Part shown: positions 52,984-63,628 of the stretch, in pieces | How positions within the stretch are numbered: position 1 is the first letter of the stretch | How the letters are laid out: each line of letters starts with the position of its first letter | From: Butyrivibrio hungatei NK4A153 | Lineage (GTDB): Bacteria; Bacillota; Clostridia; Lachnospirales; Lachnospiraceae | Assembly (NCBI RefSeq): GCF_000424465.1 | Contig: NZ_KE384194.1 | Span: forward strand, 139,145-203,144 | Reading direction: 5' to 3' | Length of the DNA stretch: 64,000 bases | The notes under the pieces: model-generated | Databases searched by the model: none | The model's input: only the letters and a program-made list of their open reading frames with translations | Told to the model about the DNA's origin: nothing | Made by a program: the position numbers and the translations under genes

Positions 52984-55900
52984 TTATAGTAGTTCTTCCA
53001 TCGCTGCCAATATCTCTTCCGTATCCTTCAGCAGCATATCTTCCGCCTTCTCGCTGTTCTTATCCTTCTTGTACTTATAGATAAACACAGGGTTTCCGGC
53101 AGCATGGAAGCTCATCTTGCCCTCGTATCTTGCGAGGAGTCCGGGGATCTTCCCGCCTTTTATCTTGGCGTTTGGAGTTACCTTTATCTCTATCTTGCCG
53201 TCGCCGCCTTTAATTTCGGGAACAAAGAGCTTGTGCGCGGCGGTTCTTATAAGTGAGATCCTGAGGAGATTAAGAGCAGTCTTTGGAACTTCTCCGAATC
53301 TGTCGACGAGCTCATCTCTCATATCGTCGCTCTCCGTCTGGTTCTCTATGCTCGCGATTCTCTTGTATATCTCAAGCTTCTGCTCTTCGTTGAGGATATA
53401 GCTGTCGGGAATATATGCGCTGACATCAAGGTCGATGACAGTGTTGATGTCTTCTCTTGTATCTTTTTCGCCGGGGTTCTTCTTGTGACGGACAGCTTCT
53501 TCGAGCATCTTGCAGTAGAGGTCATAGCCGACAGACTGCATGTGGCCGCTTTGTTTTTTGCCCAAAAGGCTTCCTGCACCCCTTATCTCAAGGTCACGCA
53601 TGGCGATCTTAAAGCCGCTTCCGAGGTCGGTGAATTCTCTGATCGCAGAAAGTCTCTTTTCCGCAACCTCTTTTAACACCTTATCTCTCTTATACATAAG
53701 GAATGCATAAGCCGTGCGGTTCGAACGTCCAACCCTTCCCCTCAGCTGATAGAGCTGGGAAAGTCCCATCTTGTCCGAGTCATGAATGATCATAGTATTT
53801 ACATTAGAAATATCAAGCCCCGTCTCGATGATGGTCGTAGAAACAAGAACGTCGACAGTTCCGTCGATGAAGTCGTACATGATACGCTCAAGTTCTGACT
53901 CTTTCATCTGTCCGTGCGCAAAAGCAACGTTCGCTTCGGGTACAAGTTTCTGGATCCTTGCCGCAACATCCGCTATGTCGTTTACTCTGTTGTACACGTA
54001 ATAAACCTGGCCGCCTCTTCCAAGCTCTCTTACTATCGCTTCTCGCACAAGCTCATCGTTGTATTCCATAACGTAGGTTTGGATCGGAAGCCTGTCATTG
54101 GGCGCTTCTTCAAGGACAGACATCTCTCTTATTCCGACAAGCGACATATGAAGCGTTCGCGGGATTGGCGTTGCGGTGAGCGTCAAAACATCGACGCTCT
54201 CTTTTATAGTCTTTATCTTTTCCTTGTGTGTAACACCAAAACGCTGCTCCTCATCTACGATAAGAAGACCTAAATCCTTGTACTGAACGTCTTTCGAAAG
54301 AAGCCTGTGTGTTCCGATAACAATATCGACAAGACCTTTCTTAAGGTCTGTCACGGTCTTAGCCTGCTCTTTTGCCGTCCTGAATCTGGACATCAAATCG
54401 ACTCTCACAGGAAAATCTCTCATTCGTTCGCAAAAAGTATTGTAATGCTGCTGCGCAAGGATGGTTGTGGGAACGAGAACCGCAACCTGCTTCCCGTCCT
54501 GAACAGCTTTAAATGCGGCACGTATCGCAATCTCAGTTTTACCGAATCCCACGTCACCGCAGACAAGCCTGTCCATGATAACAGGCGATTCCATATCTTT
54601 CTTGGTCTCTTCAATGGCACTTAGCTGATCTTCGGTCTCCTGATAAGGAAAGGCGTCCTCAAACTCCTGCTGCCAAACCGTATCCTTACTAAATTCATAG
54701 CCTTTGGTCTCTCGCCTCTTCGCATAAAGTTCGACAAGATCCTGTGCAACTTCTTCAACCGCCGCTCTGACTTTATTCTTGGTATGCGTCCACTCTAATG
54801 TACCGAGTTTGTTGAGCTTGGGCTTATGGCCGTGTCCTTCCTCTCCGCCTGATGCGTACTTTTGAATAACTCCAAGTCCCGTCGCCAGGATATAAAGATT
54901 TCCGCCGTCTCCGTATTCAACCTTTATATAATCTCTGACAACATTGTCAGTTTCAACCTTCTCAATTCCCCTGTATATTCCAAGTCCGTGTTCTTCGTGA
55001 ACCACATAGTCGCCAATCTTAAGATCTGCGAAATTGGAAATCTTCTCGCCGGTGTATTTAGATTTTCTCTTTTTCTTCTTCCTTGTATGCTCGGTAAAAA
55101 TATCGCTCTCGGCAATTACCGCAAACTTGATTCCCGGATACTCGAATCCCTTGAGAATCCTTCCGTAGTACGTCATTATCTCACCGGGACGCAGAACTCT
55201 TCCCGGATCCTCGCTATAAAAAGCTGTAACGAGATTATCTCTTAAATCTTCAACGATCCTCTTTGCCCTTGTTCTGGAACCCGAGAGTATAAGAACTCTG
55301 TAGCCGTTTTTCACATATTTCTTAAGGTCGCTTACAAGTGAATCGAAGCTGTTATTATAGGGTGCGACACTCCTTGCGCTTATGTCCCAGCTCTTTTCCG
55401 GTGAAAAGAGATTCTGCGATTTGGGCATAGCAAGAGCGGAAACAAGCACTCTTCGCCCATTTCCCATTCTTGATATGCAGTTATCTATTGAATACAAAAG
55501 ATCCATCTGCGCCGGAAGCACGTATCCCTTCTCGGCTCTGTGCGTCATACTCTCTCTGAATTCGGATTCGACAGCCATTGCATGTTCCTGAACTCTTTGA
55601 GGTTCATCGATAAAGATACAGCTCTTTCCCTTCGGGAACATCTCCTGAATAGTGACGGTGTCGTCATAAAAATAACGGATGTAACTCTCGAGATTGACTA
55701 CTGAGTGGAGTTCAAAGAGCTGCTCATTTAATTCTTCCGTCTGTTTTTTTATCCTGTGAGCTTCTTCCGTCTTGAATTCAGCGCGAAGTGTTTTGCAGAC
55801 TTTCTCGGTATCTTCGTTAACCCTGTCCATTCCTTCTCTGAGCTTTTTCTCATCAAGGATGATCTCTGATGCCGGGTAAATGTCGATGGATTCAAGCTTT

Positions 55901-56538
55901 TCAAGCGATCTCTGCGACATAATGTCAAAGCTTCTGATTGACTGGATCTCATCTCCCCAAAGCTCTATTCTGAAAGGATTTTCTTCCGTGAGGTCAAAAA
56001 CATCGACGATGTCTCCTCTTACAGAAAACTCGCCGGGTCCCTCTACCTGATAATTTCTGACATATCCCATTGTAACAAGACGCTTTGCGATCTCGGTTTC
56101 ATCAATCGGAACGTGCCTGTCTATGGATAGAATGTTTTCTTTTATAACTTCAGGTTTTATCTGAGGCGCCATAAGCGCTGAAAATGTCGTAACAACAGTA
56201 ACGGGTCTTCCCTCAAGAAGCCTTCTCATGCAGCGTATTCTCTGTCTTACAATCTCGTTACTGTGCACATCGGCCTGGTAAAAGATAAGGTCTTTAGCGG
56301 GATACACAGTGACATTCTTGTCATAAAACTTGTAATCCTCAAAGATCTCTTTTGCCCTAAGATCACTGTAAGTTACGATTATTCTGTACTTAAAGTCAGC
56401 CCCAAGACTGCTTATAAAATGGAGTTTCTGGGAGTCTACGCATCCCGTCACTTCCGCACAGGCAAAGGGCTTCTCGAGATATTTATTCAGTTCTTCGAAT
56501 TCTTTTAATTCGTTTAAAGGAGTTGTTATCGCTCTCAT
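52984..56538 (-). CDS. mfd: Transcription-repair coupling factor Mfd
   Basis: 1184 residues, full length. The N-terminal UvrB-like modules, the RNA polymerase-interacting domain ([25 protein letters not shown]), the RecG-type motor ([18 protein letters not shown] as [43 protein letters not shown]) and the TRCF C-terminal domain are visible. It displaces stalled RNA polymerase and recruits UvrA, so it works with uvrBA in this window. Starts directly after the pth stop codon, as in the B. subtilis pth-...-mfd order. Confidence 0.97.
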   Translation of the reverse strand: MRAITTPLNELKEFEELNKYLEKPFACAEVTGCVDSQKLHFISSLGADFKYRIIVTYSDLRAKEIFEDYKFYDKNVTVYPAKDLIFYQADVHSNEIVRQRIRCMRRLLEGRPVTVVTTFSALMAPQIKPEVIKENILSIDRHVPIDETEIAKRLVTMGYVRNYQVEGPGEFSVRGDIVDVFDLTEENPFRIELWGDEIQSIRSFDIMSQRSLEKLESIDIYPASEIILDEKKLREGMDRVNEDTEKVCKTLRAEFKTEEAHRIKKQTEELNEQLFELHSVVNLESYIRYFYDDTVTIQEMFPKGKSCIFIDEPQRVQEHAMAVESEFRESMTHRAEKGYVLPAQMDLLYSIDNCISRMGNGRRVLVSALAMPKSQNLFSPEKSWDISARSVAPYNNSFDSLVSDLKKYVKNGYRVLILSGSRTRAKRIVEDLRDNLVTAFYSEDPGRVLRPGEIMTYYGRILKGFEYPGIKFAVIAESDIFTEHTRKKKKRKSKYTGEKISNFADLKIGDYVVHEEHGLGIYRGIEKVETDNVVRDYIKVEYGDGGNLYILATGLGVIQKYASGGEEGHGHKPKLNKLGTLEWTHTKNKVRAAVEEVAQDLVELYAKRRETKGYEFSKDTVWQQEFEDAFPYQETEDQLSAIEETKKDMESPVIMDRLVCGDVGFGKTEIAIRAAFKAVQDGKQVAVLVPTTILAQQHYNTFCERMRDFPVRVDLMSRFRTAKEQAKTVTDLKKGLVDIVIGTHRLLSKDVQYKDLGLLIVDEEQRFGVTHKEKIKTIKESVDVLTLTATPIPRTLHMSLVGIREMSVLEEAPNDRLPIQTYVMEYNDELVREAIVRELGRGGQVYYVYNRVNDIADVAARIQKLVPEANVAFAHGQMKESELERIMYDFIDGTVDVLVSTTIIETGLDISNVNTMIIHDSDKMGLSQLYQLRGRVGRSNRTAYAFLMYKRDKVLKEVAEKRLSAIREFTDLGSGFKIAMRDLEIRGAGSLLGKKQSGHMQSVGYDLYCKMLEEAVRHKKNPGEKDTREDINTVIDLDVSAYIPDSYILNEEQKLEIYKRIASIENQTESDDMRDELVDRFGEVPKTALNLLRISLIRTAAHKLFVPEIKGGDGKIEIKVTPNAKIKGGKIPGLLARYEGKMSFHAAGNPVFIYKYKKDKNSEKAEDMLLKDTEEILAAMEELL

Positions 56539-57162
56539 TTATTTTTTACCGTTAAATTTGTTCATGGCACTGTCAACGCCGTTCTCCATTATCTCGCAGA
56601 CCGCATCGACAGCTCGTCCTATTCCGTCCTTGATTCCGGTAGCATCCTCGCCCTCGAAATGGCCGAGAACCCAGTTCACCATATCGTATTCCTTGGGCTT
56701 CTTGCCAACTCCGACACGAACTCTGCTAAACTCGTCGTGTCCAAGCTGAGCAATTATGTTCTTGAGTCCGTTATGTCCGCCGGCACTTCCCTTGGGTCTA
56801 ACCCTGATCATGCCCACATCGAGCTCAACGTCGTCCGAGATCACGATGAGTTCCGACTTGGTATCGACCTTGAAATAATCACAGATAGGTCTTATCGCTT
56901 CTCCACTCAAGTTCATATAGGTAATGGGCTTTACGAGAATAACCTTCTGATCTCCGATTCTGCCTTTTCCATATACTGCCTTAAACTTCGTCTCCGTAAG
57001 TCCTATATTATATTTATCCGACAATGCGTCTATTGTCTCAAAGCCCACATTGTGTCTTGTTCCGAAATACTTCTTTTCGGGATTTCCAAGTCCCGCTATC
57101 ACATACATATTGCCAAAATCCTCTTCTTTTTTTGAAAAAAATTTCTTTATTATCCCTAACAC
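56539..57162 (-). CDS. pth: Peptidyl-tRNA hydrolase
   Basis: 207 residues: MYVIAGLGNPEKKYFGTRHN with the catalytic His in RHNVGFETID, ITYMNLSGEAI and GSAGGHNGLKNIIAQLG. It recycles peptidyl-tRNAs. An 18-residue lysine-rich extension (LGIIKKFFSKKEEDFGN) precedes the family start: the GTG at 57162 has GGGAG 8 nt before it, while the inner ATG has only a weak AGAGGA. Overlap-free junction with mfd suggests one transcript. Confidence 0.93.
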   Translation of the reverse strand: MLGIIKKFFSKKEEDFGNMYVIAGLGNPEKKYFGTRHNVGFETIDALSDKYNIGLTETKFKAVYGKGRIGDQKVILVKPITYMNLSGEAIRPICDYFKVDTKSELIVISDDVELDVGMIRVRPKGSAGGHNGLKNIIAQLGHDEFSRVRVGVGKKPKEYDMVNWVLGHFEGEDATGIKDGIGRAVDAVCEIMENGVDSAMNKFNGKK

Positions 57163-57245
57163 TACTACATCTCCCTTGATATTACAATGTATAAAGCCTA
57201 TTCAAAGTATACTTTGAAAGTTGCTTATAGTCCAACTATCAACGC

Positions 57246-57289
57246 AGAAAATAAGGCTGCACCGGAGTTTTGTTTCTCAGATGCAGCCT
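57246..57289 (-). terminator. Terminator after the secreted Ig-like gene
   Basis: AGGCTGCA and TGCAGCCT (57254-57261 / 57282-57289) pair on the minus strand and are followed by TATTTT. Confidence 0.7.
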
Positions 57290-57302
57290 AGATTCTAATA
57301 AG

Positions 57303-58415
57303 TTATCTTATTTTATCAATATTGTGAACGCATTCGTCAAGTCCTATGATTTTAGTTGTCGATAAGCCGGTGTTCTCATCGTTTTCTATTTTTATGACAA
57401 AATCAATTCCAGCTTTCAGTTTATAACCTTTATATGTAACATTGATATCTGTTTGATTTGGCTGTGTATTCAATAGACTTGAAACCTCTATTACCAATCC
57501 ATCCGGACTGCCTGGATCCGAAACAGTTATTTCACAAGAAGCAGTAAATGCCCCATCTTCTGATGTTGCAGTAATTACAGCACTCCCCGGTTTGAACGCA
57601 CTAACAAATCCATCCGGATGAACCAACGCCACAGCACTATCGCTGCTACTCCATGTAATATTTTTGTTCGAAGCATTCTCCGGAAAAAAATTCACAGCAA
57701 GTTGCTTGTGTTCATATTGATTGAGTGTAAATGAATTTTCGCTAAATGAAATTCCGGACAAAAACTTTACTTCGGATTTAGGTATCAATTTTACGCCATG
57801 CATCTCTGCCCTTATTTCCATGTACAAAGAATTATCAAGAGGATACCTCAGCTGTTCAGGCGCTTTATTCCAAGGTTCTACAACAAACATGTTGTCATCG
57901 ATGTATAAATTGGGACTATCAATATAATCCTTAAGTTCCAAGTGACCACCATTTATTCTAATACTTGAATCACTGTCAAAATGAGTACTGATATGATGTC
58001 CGGAAATATAGCCACCATTAATTGTGATATTCTTATAATATATTCCTATATTCTCTGGAAGTATAATAGAGCCGCCATTTACTTCAAGATTAATATCACC
58101 AGCTACCGAACTACTATATTTTATCGTTCCGCTATTAAGGATCATTTTTCCTGAATCAAATAACTTAACACCTCTTAGCTCAAGCGTTCCGTTTCCGGAT
58201 ATAGTTAATTCATGACCGTTTATGCCAATATAAAAAAGACTTTTGTCAGTATCAAGATTAAGAACACTATCTTCCTTAATTTCTAATTTTTCTCCCTCAT
58301 TAAGCTCACTAAGATTAATTACTGTCGGCTCGGCAGCCTTTATCGGTTTACAACACAATACCAATGATAATAAAAACAGTGCAAAGCAAATAAACAATGA
58401 ATGACTCTTTTTCAT
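57303..58415 (-). CDS. Secreted protein with parallel-repeat region and BIG2 Ig-like domain
   Basis: About 370 residues. A signal peptide (MKKSHSLFICFALFLLSLVL, predicted cut near KAA) precedes a region of about 150 residues of short beta-rich repeats (INGHELTISGNGTLELRGVK, MILNSGTIKY, ITINGGYISGHH) that resembles a parallel beta-helix or a carbohydrate-binding fold. Residues about 235-310 match a bacterial Ig-like (BIG2) domain (ENSFTLNQYEHKQLAV, NITWSSSDSAVALVHPDG, GSAVITATSEDG). Extracellular or wall-associated; no anchor motif seen. GGAGG lies 7-8 nt before the ATG at 58415. Confidence 0.8.
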   Translation of the reverse strand: MKKSHSLFICFALFLLSLVLCCKPIKAAEPTVINLSELNEGEKLEIKEDSVLNLDTDKSLFYIGINGHELTISGNGTLELRGVKLFDSGKMILNSGTIKYSSSVAGDINLEVNGGSIILPENIGIYYKNITINGGYISGHHISTHFDSDSSIRINGGHLELKDYIDSPNLYIDDNMFVVEPWNKAPEQLRYPLDNSLYMEIRAEMHGVKLIPKSEVKFLSGISFSENSFTLNQYEHKQLAVNFFPENASNKNITWSSSDSAVALVHPDGFVSAFKPGSAVITATSEDGAFTASCEITVSDPGSPDGLVIEVSSLLNTQPNQTDINVTYKGYKLKAGIDFVIKIENDENTGLSTTKIIGLDECVHNIDKIR

Positions 58416-58466
58416 ACGTTTTTCCTCCAATGTACATTTTTTCGTTATTGTAAGCACAATATATTA

Positions 58467-58494
58467 AGAATAGCATGCATTTTCGAAAATTCAA
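58467..58494 (-). promoter_or_regulatory. Promoter of the secreted Ig-like gene
   Basis: TTGAAT, 16-nt spacer, TGC-TATTCT with extended -10 on the minus strand. Confidence 0.55.
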
Positions 58495-58615
58495 CATATT
58501 TTTGACGAACAAATATACAAAATAAGTAAATTGAATAATAAATCAAAACAAAATGTGTTATTATATCATACAGAGGTTTATTACAAAAAATTAAATAAGG
58601 AGCTGGGGAAATACT

Positions 58616-58897
58616 ATGGGAAACGTGATGATTGTCTCGCTACACATTTTTTTGGCTACAGTATGTTTATGGTCTATGTACAAAGCAGCAAGGAGACTTG
58701 TTGCTAAGAGAGCAGACAAAGAAGAGCATATTGATGATGTTTATGAATATGCCGGATTCGTAATAGCTGTAATTATGGTACTGATGTATATTGCTCTTAT
58801 ATTTATGGGGGCATACGGAATTACAAGTGCATGCCCGTTGGCGTGTGCGGCAATGTGCGTGAACAATCAGCGTTTAAACAACGGGAATGAAGCTTAA
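58616..58897 (+). CDS. Small two-helix membrane protein with cysteine-rich tail
   Basis: 93 residues: helix 1 about 4-24, a charged loop with KRADKEEHIDDVYEY, helix 2 about 45-67, and a tail ACPLACAAMCVNNQRLNNG with three closely spaced cysteines. Family not recognised. GGAG lies about 14 nt before the ATG (GGAGCTGGGG), with GGGG nearer, and a terminator follows immediately, supporting a real gene. An extended -10 (TGTTATTAT) lies about 55 bp upstream. Divergent from the Ig-like protein. Confidence 0.65.
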   Translation: MGNVMIVSLHIFLATVCLWSMYKAARRLVAKRADKEEHIDDVYEYAGFVIAVIMVLMYIALIFMGAYGITSACPLACAAMCVNNQRLNNGNEA

Positions 58898-58908
58898 TTT
58901 ACATAGAA

Positions 58909-58950
58909 AGGCTTGCGGAATGGTCATTCAATCCGCAAGCCTCATTTTTA
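58909..58950 (+). terminator. Terminator after the small membrane protein gene
   Basis: AGGCTTGCGGA pairs with TCCGCAAGCCT (11 bp), followed by CATTTTTA. Confidence 0.92.
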
Positions 58951-58975
58951 CTCAATATTCTATTCAGCCGTTATG

Positions 58976-59257
58976 TCACGCTTCCCCCTCGCTGTCTTCT
59001 GCGGCTGCTTTATCATAAGCTTCCAGGATTGTGTCCTGAAGAACCTTTCTCATATCTGAGTTGATCGGATGTGCGATGTCACGATACTCGCCGTCCGTAG
59101 ACTTCTTGCTGGGCATTGCAATGAACAAGCCTCTCTCGCCTTCGATTACCTTGATGTCATGAACAACAAATTCATTCTCAAATGTAACCGATACGATTGC
59201 GCGCATTTTTCCTTGTTTTGTAACTTTTCTTACTCTGACGTCTGTTATCTTCATCAT
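58976..59257 (-). CDS. spoVG: SpoVG-family regulator
   Basis: 93 residues: [40 protein letters not shown] and [20 protein letters not shown] match SpoVG closely. It is a small RNA/DNA-binding protein affecting septation and sporulation in Bacillus and virulence in Staphylococcus. Many non-sporulating Firmicutes keep it. GAGGGGG lies just upstream; two adjacent ATG codons are possible starts. It lies 52 bp after glgD. Confidence 0.95.
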   Translation of the reverse strand: MMKITDVRVRKVTKQGKMRAIVSVTFENEFVVHDIKVIEGERGLFIAMPSKKSTDGEYRDIAHPINSDMRKVLQDTILEAYDKAAAEDSEGEA

Positions 59258-59309
59258 ATAACCCCCTCTTGGTCAAATAAATTTCATGAAGTCTGCAGTA
59301 ATGGTTTAC

Positions 59310-60428
59310 TTAGATCATGTATCTTTCGTTATTTTCAATAACTATTTTAATGCCGTCATCTTCCTTGTAGTAAGAGTTTGCCTGGATCGTGCCGTGACTT
59401 TCAACGATACAGTTCTCAATATGTGTATTGTCGCCGATGTAAACATCATTTAAGATGATAGCATTCTTAATGTAACAATTGTTTCCTATAAAAGCACCTT
59501 TAAATATTACGGAATCTTCTATTGTTCCGTTTATGATGCATCCGCTGGAGATAATGCTGTTTTTTACATTAACTCCTACGTTGTACTTGGCGGGTGGAAG
59601 GTCTACGACTTTCGTGTAGATTCCCGGATATTCTCTAAAGAAATACTGTCTTATCTCCGCTTTCAGGAAATCCATATTCGTCCGGAAGTAATCTTCAACG
59701 GAAGCGATGTTGTTCCAGTACTCTTTTATCTTGTATCCGTAGATGCGCTTCATATCTTTGTATCTGACAAGAATGTCACGCACAAAATCATATCGCCCTT
59801 CTTTATCAGCCTTCTCAATAAGTTCAATGAGTTGCCTTCGTCTGACCACGTATATTCCGCAGGATATCGTATTCGACCGCGATATTACAGGCTTTTCTTC
59901 AAATTCCTCTATCCGGCTCTCTTCATTCATTCTCACAGTTCCGAATCTCTCGGTATCCGTGTTTGCCGGCATATCCTTACACACAACCGTTATATCGGCC
60001 TGTTTCTGTATATGGTATTCGAGGAGTTTTCCGTAGTCCATCTTGTAAACGCAGTCACCGGAAGTAATGATCACATACGGTTCATGGCACGCTCTGAGGA
60101 AATCAAGATTCTGCGCAATCGCATCAGCCGTTCCCCTGTACCATAAGTTTCCGGATGCTTTTACCGCCGGGGTAAATACATATAAGCCGCCCTGCTTTCT
60201 ACCAAAGTCCCACCACTTGGATGAACTCAAGTGTGCATTTAAGCTTCCCGCATTGTACTGAGTAAATACGGCAACCGTCTGAATATGAGAGTTTGTCATA
60301 TTACTCAGGGCAAAATCGATACTTCTGTAAAAACCTGCCACAGGCATTGCGCAAACTGCTCTCTTCTGGGATAATTCCTGCATCCTGCTACTGCTGCCGC
60401 CCGCTAAAATTATGCCAATCGCCCTCAT
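59310..60428 (-). CDS. glgD: Glucose-1-phosphate adenylyltransferase subunit GlgD
   Basis: About 372 residues of the ADP-glucose pyrophosphorylase family. MRAIGIILAGGSSSRMQELS at the N-terminus and a left-handed beta-helix at the C-terminus are visible. It lacks key catalytic residues seen in GlgC (e.g. the GxGxRLxPLT pocket reads GGSSSRMQELSQKRA), which is typical of the regulatory partner GlgD. It sits next to glgC with 1 bp between. The ATG at 60428 has GGGTGA 6 nt upstream; a GTG three codons earlier is alternative. Confidence 0.94.
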   Translation of the reverse strand: MRAIGIILAGGSSSRMQELSQKRAVCAMPVAGFYRSIDFALSNMTNSHIQTVAVFTQYNAGSLNAHLSSSKWWDFGRKQGGLYVFTPAVKASGNLWYRGTADAIAQNLDFLRACHEPYVIITSGDCVYKMDYGKLLEYHIQKQADITVVCKDMPANTDTERFGTVRMNEESRIEEFEEKPVISRSNTISCGIYVVRRRQLIELIEKADKEGRYDFVRDILVRYKDMKRIYGYKIKEYWNNIASVEDYFRTNMDFLKAEIRQYFFREYPGIYTKVVDLPPAKYNVGVNVKNSIISSGCIINGTIEDSVIFKGAFIGNNCYIKNAIILNDVYIGDNTHIENCIVESHGTIQANSYYKEDDGIKIVIENNERYMI

Positions 60429-60429
60429 A

Positions 60430-61698
60430 TCAATCACCCGCCTTATCTAGTGTCTTGCCGCTGTCAAGTTTACCATCGCTGTAATCCTTTTCAGCAGTCA
60501 CACCCGAGATAACCGTATTCTTTCCAATCGTCACATTGTCGGGAATAACCGACTTCTCTCCGATAGTGCAGAGACCTTCACAATAGATATTGGGCTTCGA
60601 GTCGTTTTCTTTTTCCTCAAAAGCTCCGATTCTTACGTTGTTTCCTATAGTAACCTTCTCGGCGATGATTCCTTTTTCTATGTTGCAACCCTCACCGATA
60701 ACGGTCTCATTCATTATTATTGAATTGCTGACCACAGTACCTTTCCCGATCTTTACTCCGGGGCTGATAACTGAGCTGTACACCTTTCCGTAAATCTCAC
60801 AGCCTTCGCCGATGATACTTCTCTCAACGGCGCTTTCGGGTCCCAGATACTGAGGCGGTTGAACCCCGCTGGAAGTGTAAATCTTCCAGTATTCCTCATA
60901 GAGGTTGAATTCGGGGACAATGTCTATAAGCTCCATGTTTGCCTGCCAGTATGATGTAAGAGTTCCCACATCTTTCCAATAGCCGTCAAACTCGTATGCA
61001 TATAATGACAATCCCTGTTCCTTGCAATAAGGAATAATATGCTTACCAAAATCAAGTCCCGACTGATCCTTATTGTTAATAAGAGAATCTTTTAAAGCTT
61101 CCCAGGAAAAAATGTATATACCCATTGATGCGAGATTGCTTCTTGGATGCTCAGGTTTTTCCTCGAAATCCACGATCTTCTTATTTTCATCTGCGATCAT
61201 TATTCCGAACCTGCTTGCTTCCTCCATCGGAACCGGCATAACCGCAATGGTTACATCCGCTCCGCTTGATTTGTGAAAGTCAAGCATAGTCTCATAATCC
61301 ATCTTATATATATGATCTCCCGAAAGGATCAGTACATAATCCGGATTATAATTTTCCATATACTCAAAGTTTTGGTAAATAGCATTGGCAGTACCGGTAT
61401 ACCATTCACTGTTGGAGCTTTTTTCATAAGGAGGAAGAACCGTGACTCCTCCGAAATTTCGATCAAGATCCCACGGTATACCTATTCCAATGTGAGAATT
61501 AAGCCTAAGCGGACGATACTGTGTAAGAACACCCACAGTGTCCACTCCAGAATTGATACAGTTACTAAGCGGAAAATCGATTATTCGATACTTTCCACCA
61601 AAAGAGACAGCCGGCTTTGCCATCTTTGCTGTCAACACTCCTAATCTGCTTCCCTGGCCCCCCGCCAGCAGCATGGCGATCATCTCTTTTTTTATCAT
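60430..61698 (-). CDS. glgC: Glucose-1-phosphate adenylyltransferase GlgC
   Basis: About 422 residues: [20 protein letters not shown] (activator/substrate loop), [36 protein letters not shown] and [20 protein letters not shown] (FEEKP) are all present. It catalyses ATP + glucose 1-phosphate to ADP-glucose, the first step of glycogen synthesis, with GlgD as modulating subunit. The ATG at 61698 has GAGGTGG 3 nt upstream; the frame extends 19 codons further without a site. No glgA/glgB in the window. Confidence 0.96.
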   Translation of the reverse strand: MIKKEMIAMLLAGGQGSRLGVLTAKMAKPAVSFGGKYRIIDFPLSNCINSGVDTVGVLTQYRPLRLNSHIGIGIPWDLDRNFGGVTVLPPYEKSSNSEWYTGTANAIYQNFEYMENYNPDYVLILSGDHIYKMDYETMLDFHKSSGADVTIAVMPVPMEEASRFGIMIADENKKIVDFEEKPEHPRSNLASMGIYIFSWEALKDSLINNKDQSGLDFGKHIIPYCKEQGLSLYAYEFDGYWKDVGTLTSYWQANMELIDIVPEFNLYEEYWKIYTSSGVQPPQYLGPESAVERSIIGEGCEIYGKVYSSVISPGVKIGKGTVVSNSIIMNETVIGEGCNIEKGIIAEKVTIGNNVRIGAFEEKENDSKPNIYCEGLCTIGEKSVIPDNVTIGKNTVISGVTAEKDYSDGKLDSGKTLDKAGD

Positions 61699-61874
61699 GT
61701 TCCACCTCGTTGCGGATCCGGCTATAGCTGCCGGTTTTTGATACACCAAACTCACTGTCCTGTATTACAGAAAAAATGTTACCTCTTATATATGAGTATA
61801 TCATAAACATATTATTTAAAAAACATAAATACTCTAAATATAGAATATATTTTCACTTAATCAGGTTTCCGTTT

Positions 61875-61902
61875 TTGACTTTGTAAAAAATCGTGTTACA
61901 AT
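61875..61902 (+). promoter_or_regulatory. Promoter of murC
   Basis: TTGACT, 16-nt spacer, TACAAT. A short ACGTT/AACGT hairpin (61910-61923) lies in the leader, 23 bp before the start codon. Confidence 0.75.
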
Positions 61903-61946
61903 ATAGATTACGTTATAAAACGTATTCTATGAAATGAGGGTTTTTT

Positions 61947-63341
61947 ATGTACACAATTGATTTCAGTAAGCCATCGCACGTTTATTTTATGGGGATAGGC
62001 GGTATCTCAATGAGCGGTCTTGCTCATATATTAATAGAGAAAGGATTCAAAGTTTCAGGTTCGGATTCAAAAGAATCCCCAATGACAAAAGCTCTTTCCG
62101 ACCTTGGAGTTAACATTATGTACGGTCAGTGTGCTCAGAATATCACAGATGCGAGCCCTATTGACGTTGTTGTACATACAGCTGCCATCCATCCCGACAA
62201 TCCTGAGTTCATGGCTGCAAAGGCAGCAAATATTCCCATTTTGACAAGAGCCGAGCTTCTCGGTCAGATAATGAAGGAGTACAAGATTCCCATCGCGATC
62301 AGCGGAACTCACGGGAAAACTACGACTACTTCAATGCTTTCAAAGATTCTTCTTGAAGCAGATACAGATCCCACACTTTCAATCGGTGGCGTATTCAGCG
62401 ACATAGGCGGAAATATCCGCGTAGGAAAATCTGATTTCTTTGTTACCGAAGCTTGTGAGTACACTAACAGTTTCCTCAGCTTCTTCCCTAAGATCAGTGT
62501 TATTTCCAATATAGATGCGGATCACCTTGATTTCTTCAAGGATCTTGATGATATAAGAAACTCTTTTTCCAAATTCGCACATCTTCTTCCCGATGACGGA
62601 ACACTCGTAATAAACGGTGACATCGAGAACGTTGGCGCGATCACAGAAGGACTGGGCTGTGAAATAATAACATACGGTTCAAAAGAAGATTTTGACTACT
62701 ATCCTTCTGATATAGAATATGATGAGCACGGAAATCCTTCATTTAAGGCTCATATCCCCGGCGGAAAAGTGCTTGATGTCAAGCTCGCGGTACCGGGACT
62801 TCACAATGTGTACAATGCGCTTGCTTCAATCGCTGTAAGCAATATTCTCGGAATAGATTCCGATGTGGCAACAAAAGCTCTTTCATTATTCGGAGGCACA
62901 AGCCGCCGTTTCGAGCACAAGGGAGAAATACACGGCGTTACCATCATTGATGACTACGCCCACCATCCCACAGAGATAAAGGCTACGCTCACTGCAGCGC
63001 AGAATTATCCACACAACAAGATATGGTGCGTATTCCAGCCACACACATATACAAGAACCAAGGCACTTCTTGATGAATTTGCCGAAGCACTTTCATTTGC
63101 CGATAAAGTGGTACTTGTTGACATCTATGCCGCAAGAGAGACAGATACATTGGGCATCAGCTCACGTACCCTCTGTGACAAGATTGTTGGACTCGGCCAT
63201 GATTGCACGTATTTTCCTACTTTAGATGGCTTTTCAGAAGTCGAAAAATTTCTTTTGCAAAATTGCACTAAAGGAGATTTGTTGATAACCATGGGTGCCG
63301 GAGATGTAGTAAAAATCGGCAACGAGCTACTTGGTAAGTAA
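61947..63341 (+). CDS. murC: UDP-N-acetylmuramate-L-alanine ligase
   Basis: 464 residues: YFMGIGGISMSGLAHILIEK (nucleotide-binding), ISGTHGKTTTTSMLSKILLE (P-loop), IDDYAHHPTEIKATL and MGAGDVVKIGNELLGK identify MurC. It adds L-alanine to UDP-MurNAc in the cytoplasm, the first amino-acid step of peptidoglycan synthesis. GAGGG lies 6 nt before the ATG. It is on the plus strand while its left neighbours run leftward; an adjacent DnaA-box cluster and a DnaD-like gene follow. Confidence 0.96.
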   Translation: MYTIDFSKPSHVYFMGIGGISMSGLAHILIEKGFKVSGSDSKESPMTKALSDLGVNIMYGQCAQNITDASPIDVVVHTAAIHPDNPEFMAAKAANIPILTRAELLGQIMKEYKIPIAISGTHGKTTTTSMLSKILLEADTDPTLSIGGVFSDIGGNIRVGKSDFFVTEACEYTNSFLSFFPKISVISNIDADHLDFFKDLDDIRNSFSKFAHLLPDDGTLVINGDIENVGAITEGLGCEIITYGSKEDFDYYPSDIEYDEHGNPSFKAHIPGGKVLDVKLAVPGLHNVYNALASIAVSNILGIDSDVATKALSLFGGTSRRFEHKGEIHGVTIIDDYAHHPTEIKATLTAAQNYPHNKIWCVFQPHTYTRTKALLDEFAEALSFADKVVLVDIYAARETDTLGISSRTLCDKIVGLGHDCTYFPTLDGFSEVEKFLLQNCTKGDLLITMGAGDVVKIGNELLGK

Positions 63342-63344
63342 TAC

Positions 63345-63515
63345 TTTTCCACTTTTCCACTTTTTTGGTTCAATTTATAAAATACATTCTTCGTGGATAA
63401 CAGTCAGACTTTTCAACAAGACCTATTTTCCCGGTCTTTTTGAGAGTTTGGCTGTTTTTTTAGATTTTTTTAATAATAATCCACGTTATCCACATTATCC
63501 ACAAAGATTTCCACT
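63345..63515. promoter_or_regulatory. DnaA-box cluster between murC and the dnaD-like gene
   Basis: Exact DnaA boxes TTATCCACA at 63486-63494 and 63495-63503, preceded without gap by TAATCCACG (63477-63485). A minus-strand TTATCCACG lies at 63392-63400. Weaker TTTTCCACT copies lie at 63345 and 63353 and ATTTCCACT at 63507. AT-rich sequence (T-runs and TAATAATAAT, about 63455-63480) adjoins the tandem boxes. This is dense for a random 170-bp stretch. Confidence 0.7.
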
Positions 63516-63628
63516 TTTTGCAAGACGCTCAGATTCCGCTTCTCTTCGTCACTTTTCCCATATCATATTAAAAATTACCATGCTATAATCCTACATGTGA
63601 TGAAAAAGTAAAGCAGGTGATTAGAGAG

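Noticed and set aside
61756-61874. Promoter for glgC at TGATATACT (61795-61803)
   Set aside because: The extended -10 is plausible but no -35 was found, and several AT-rich hexamers nearby are equally good.
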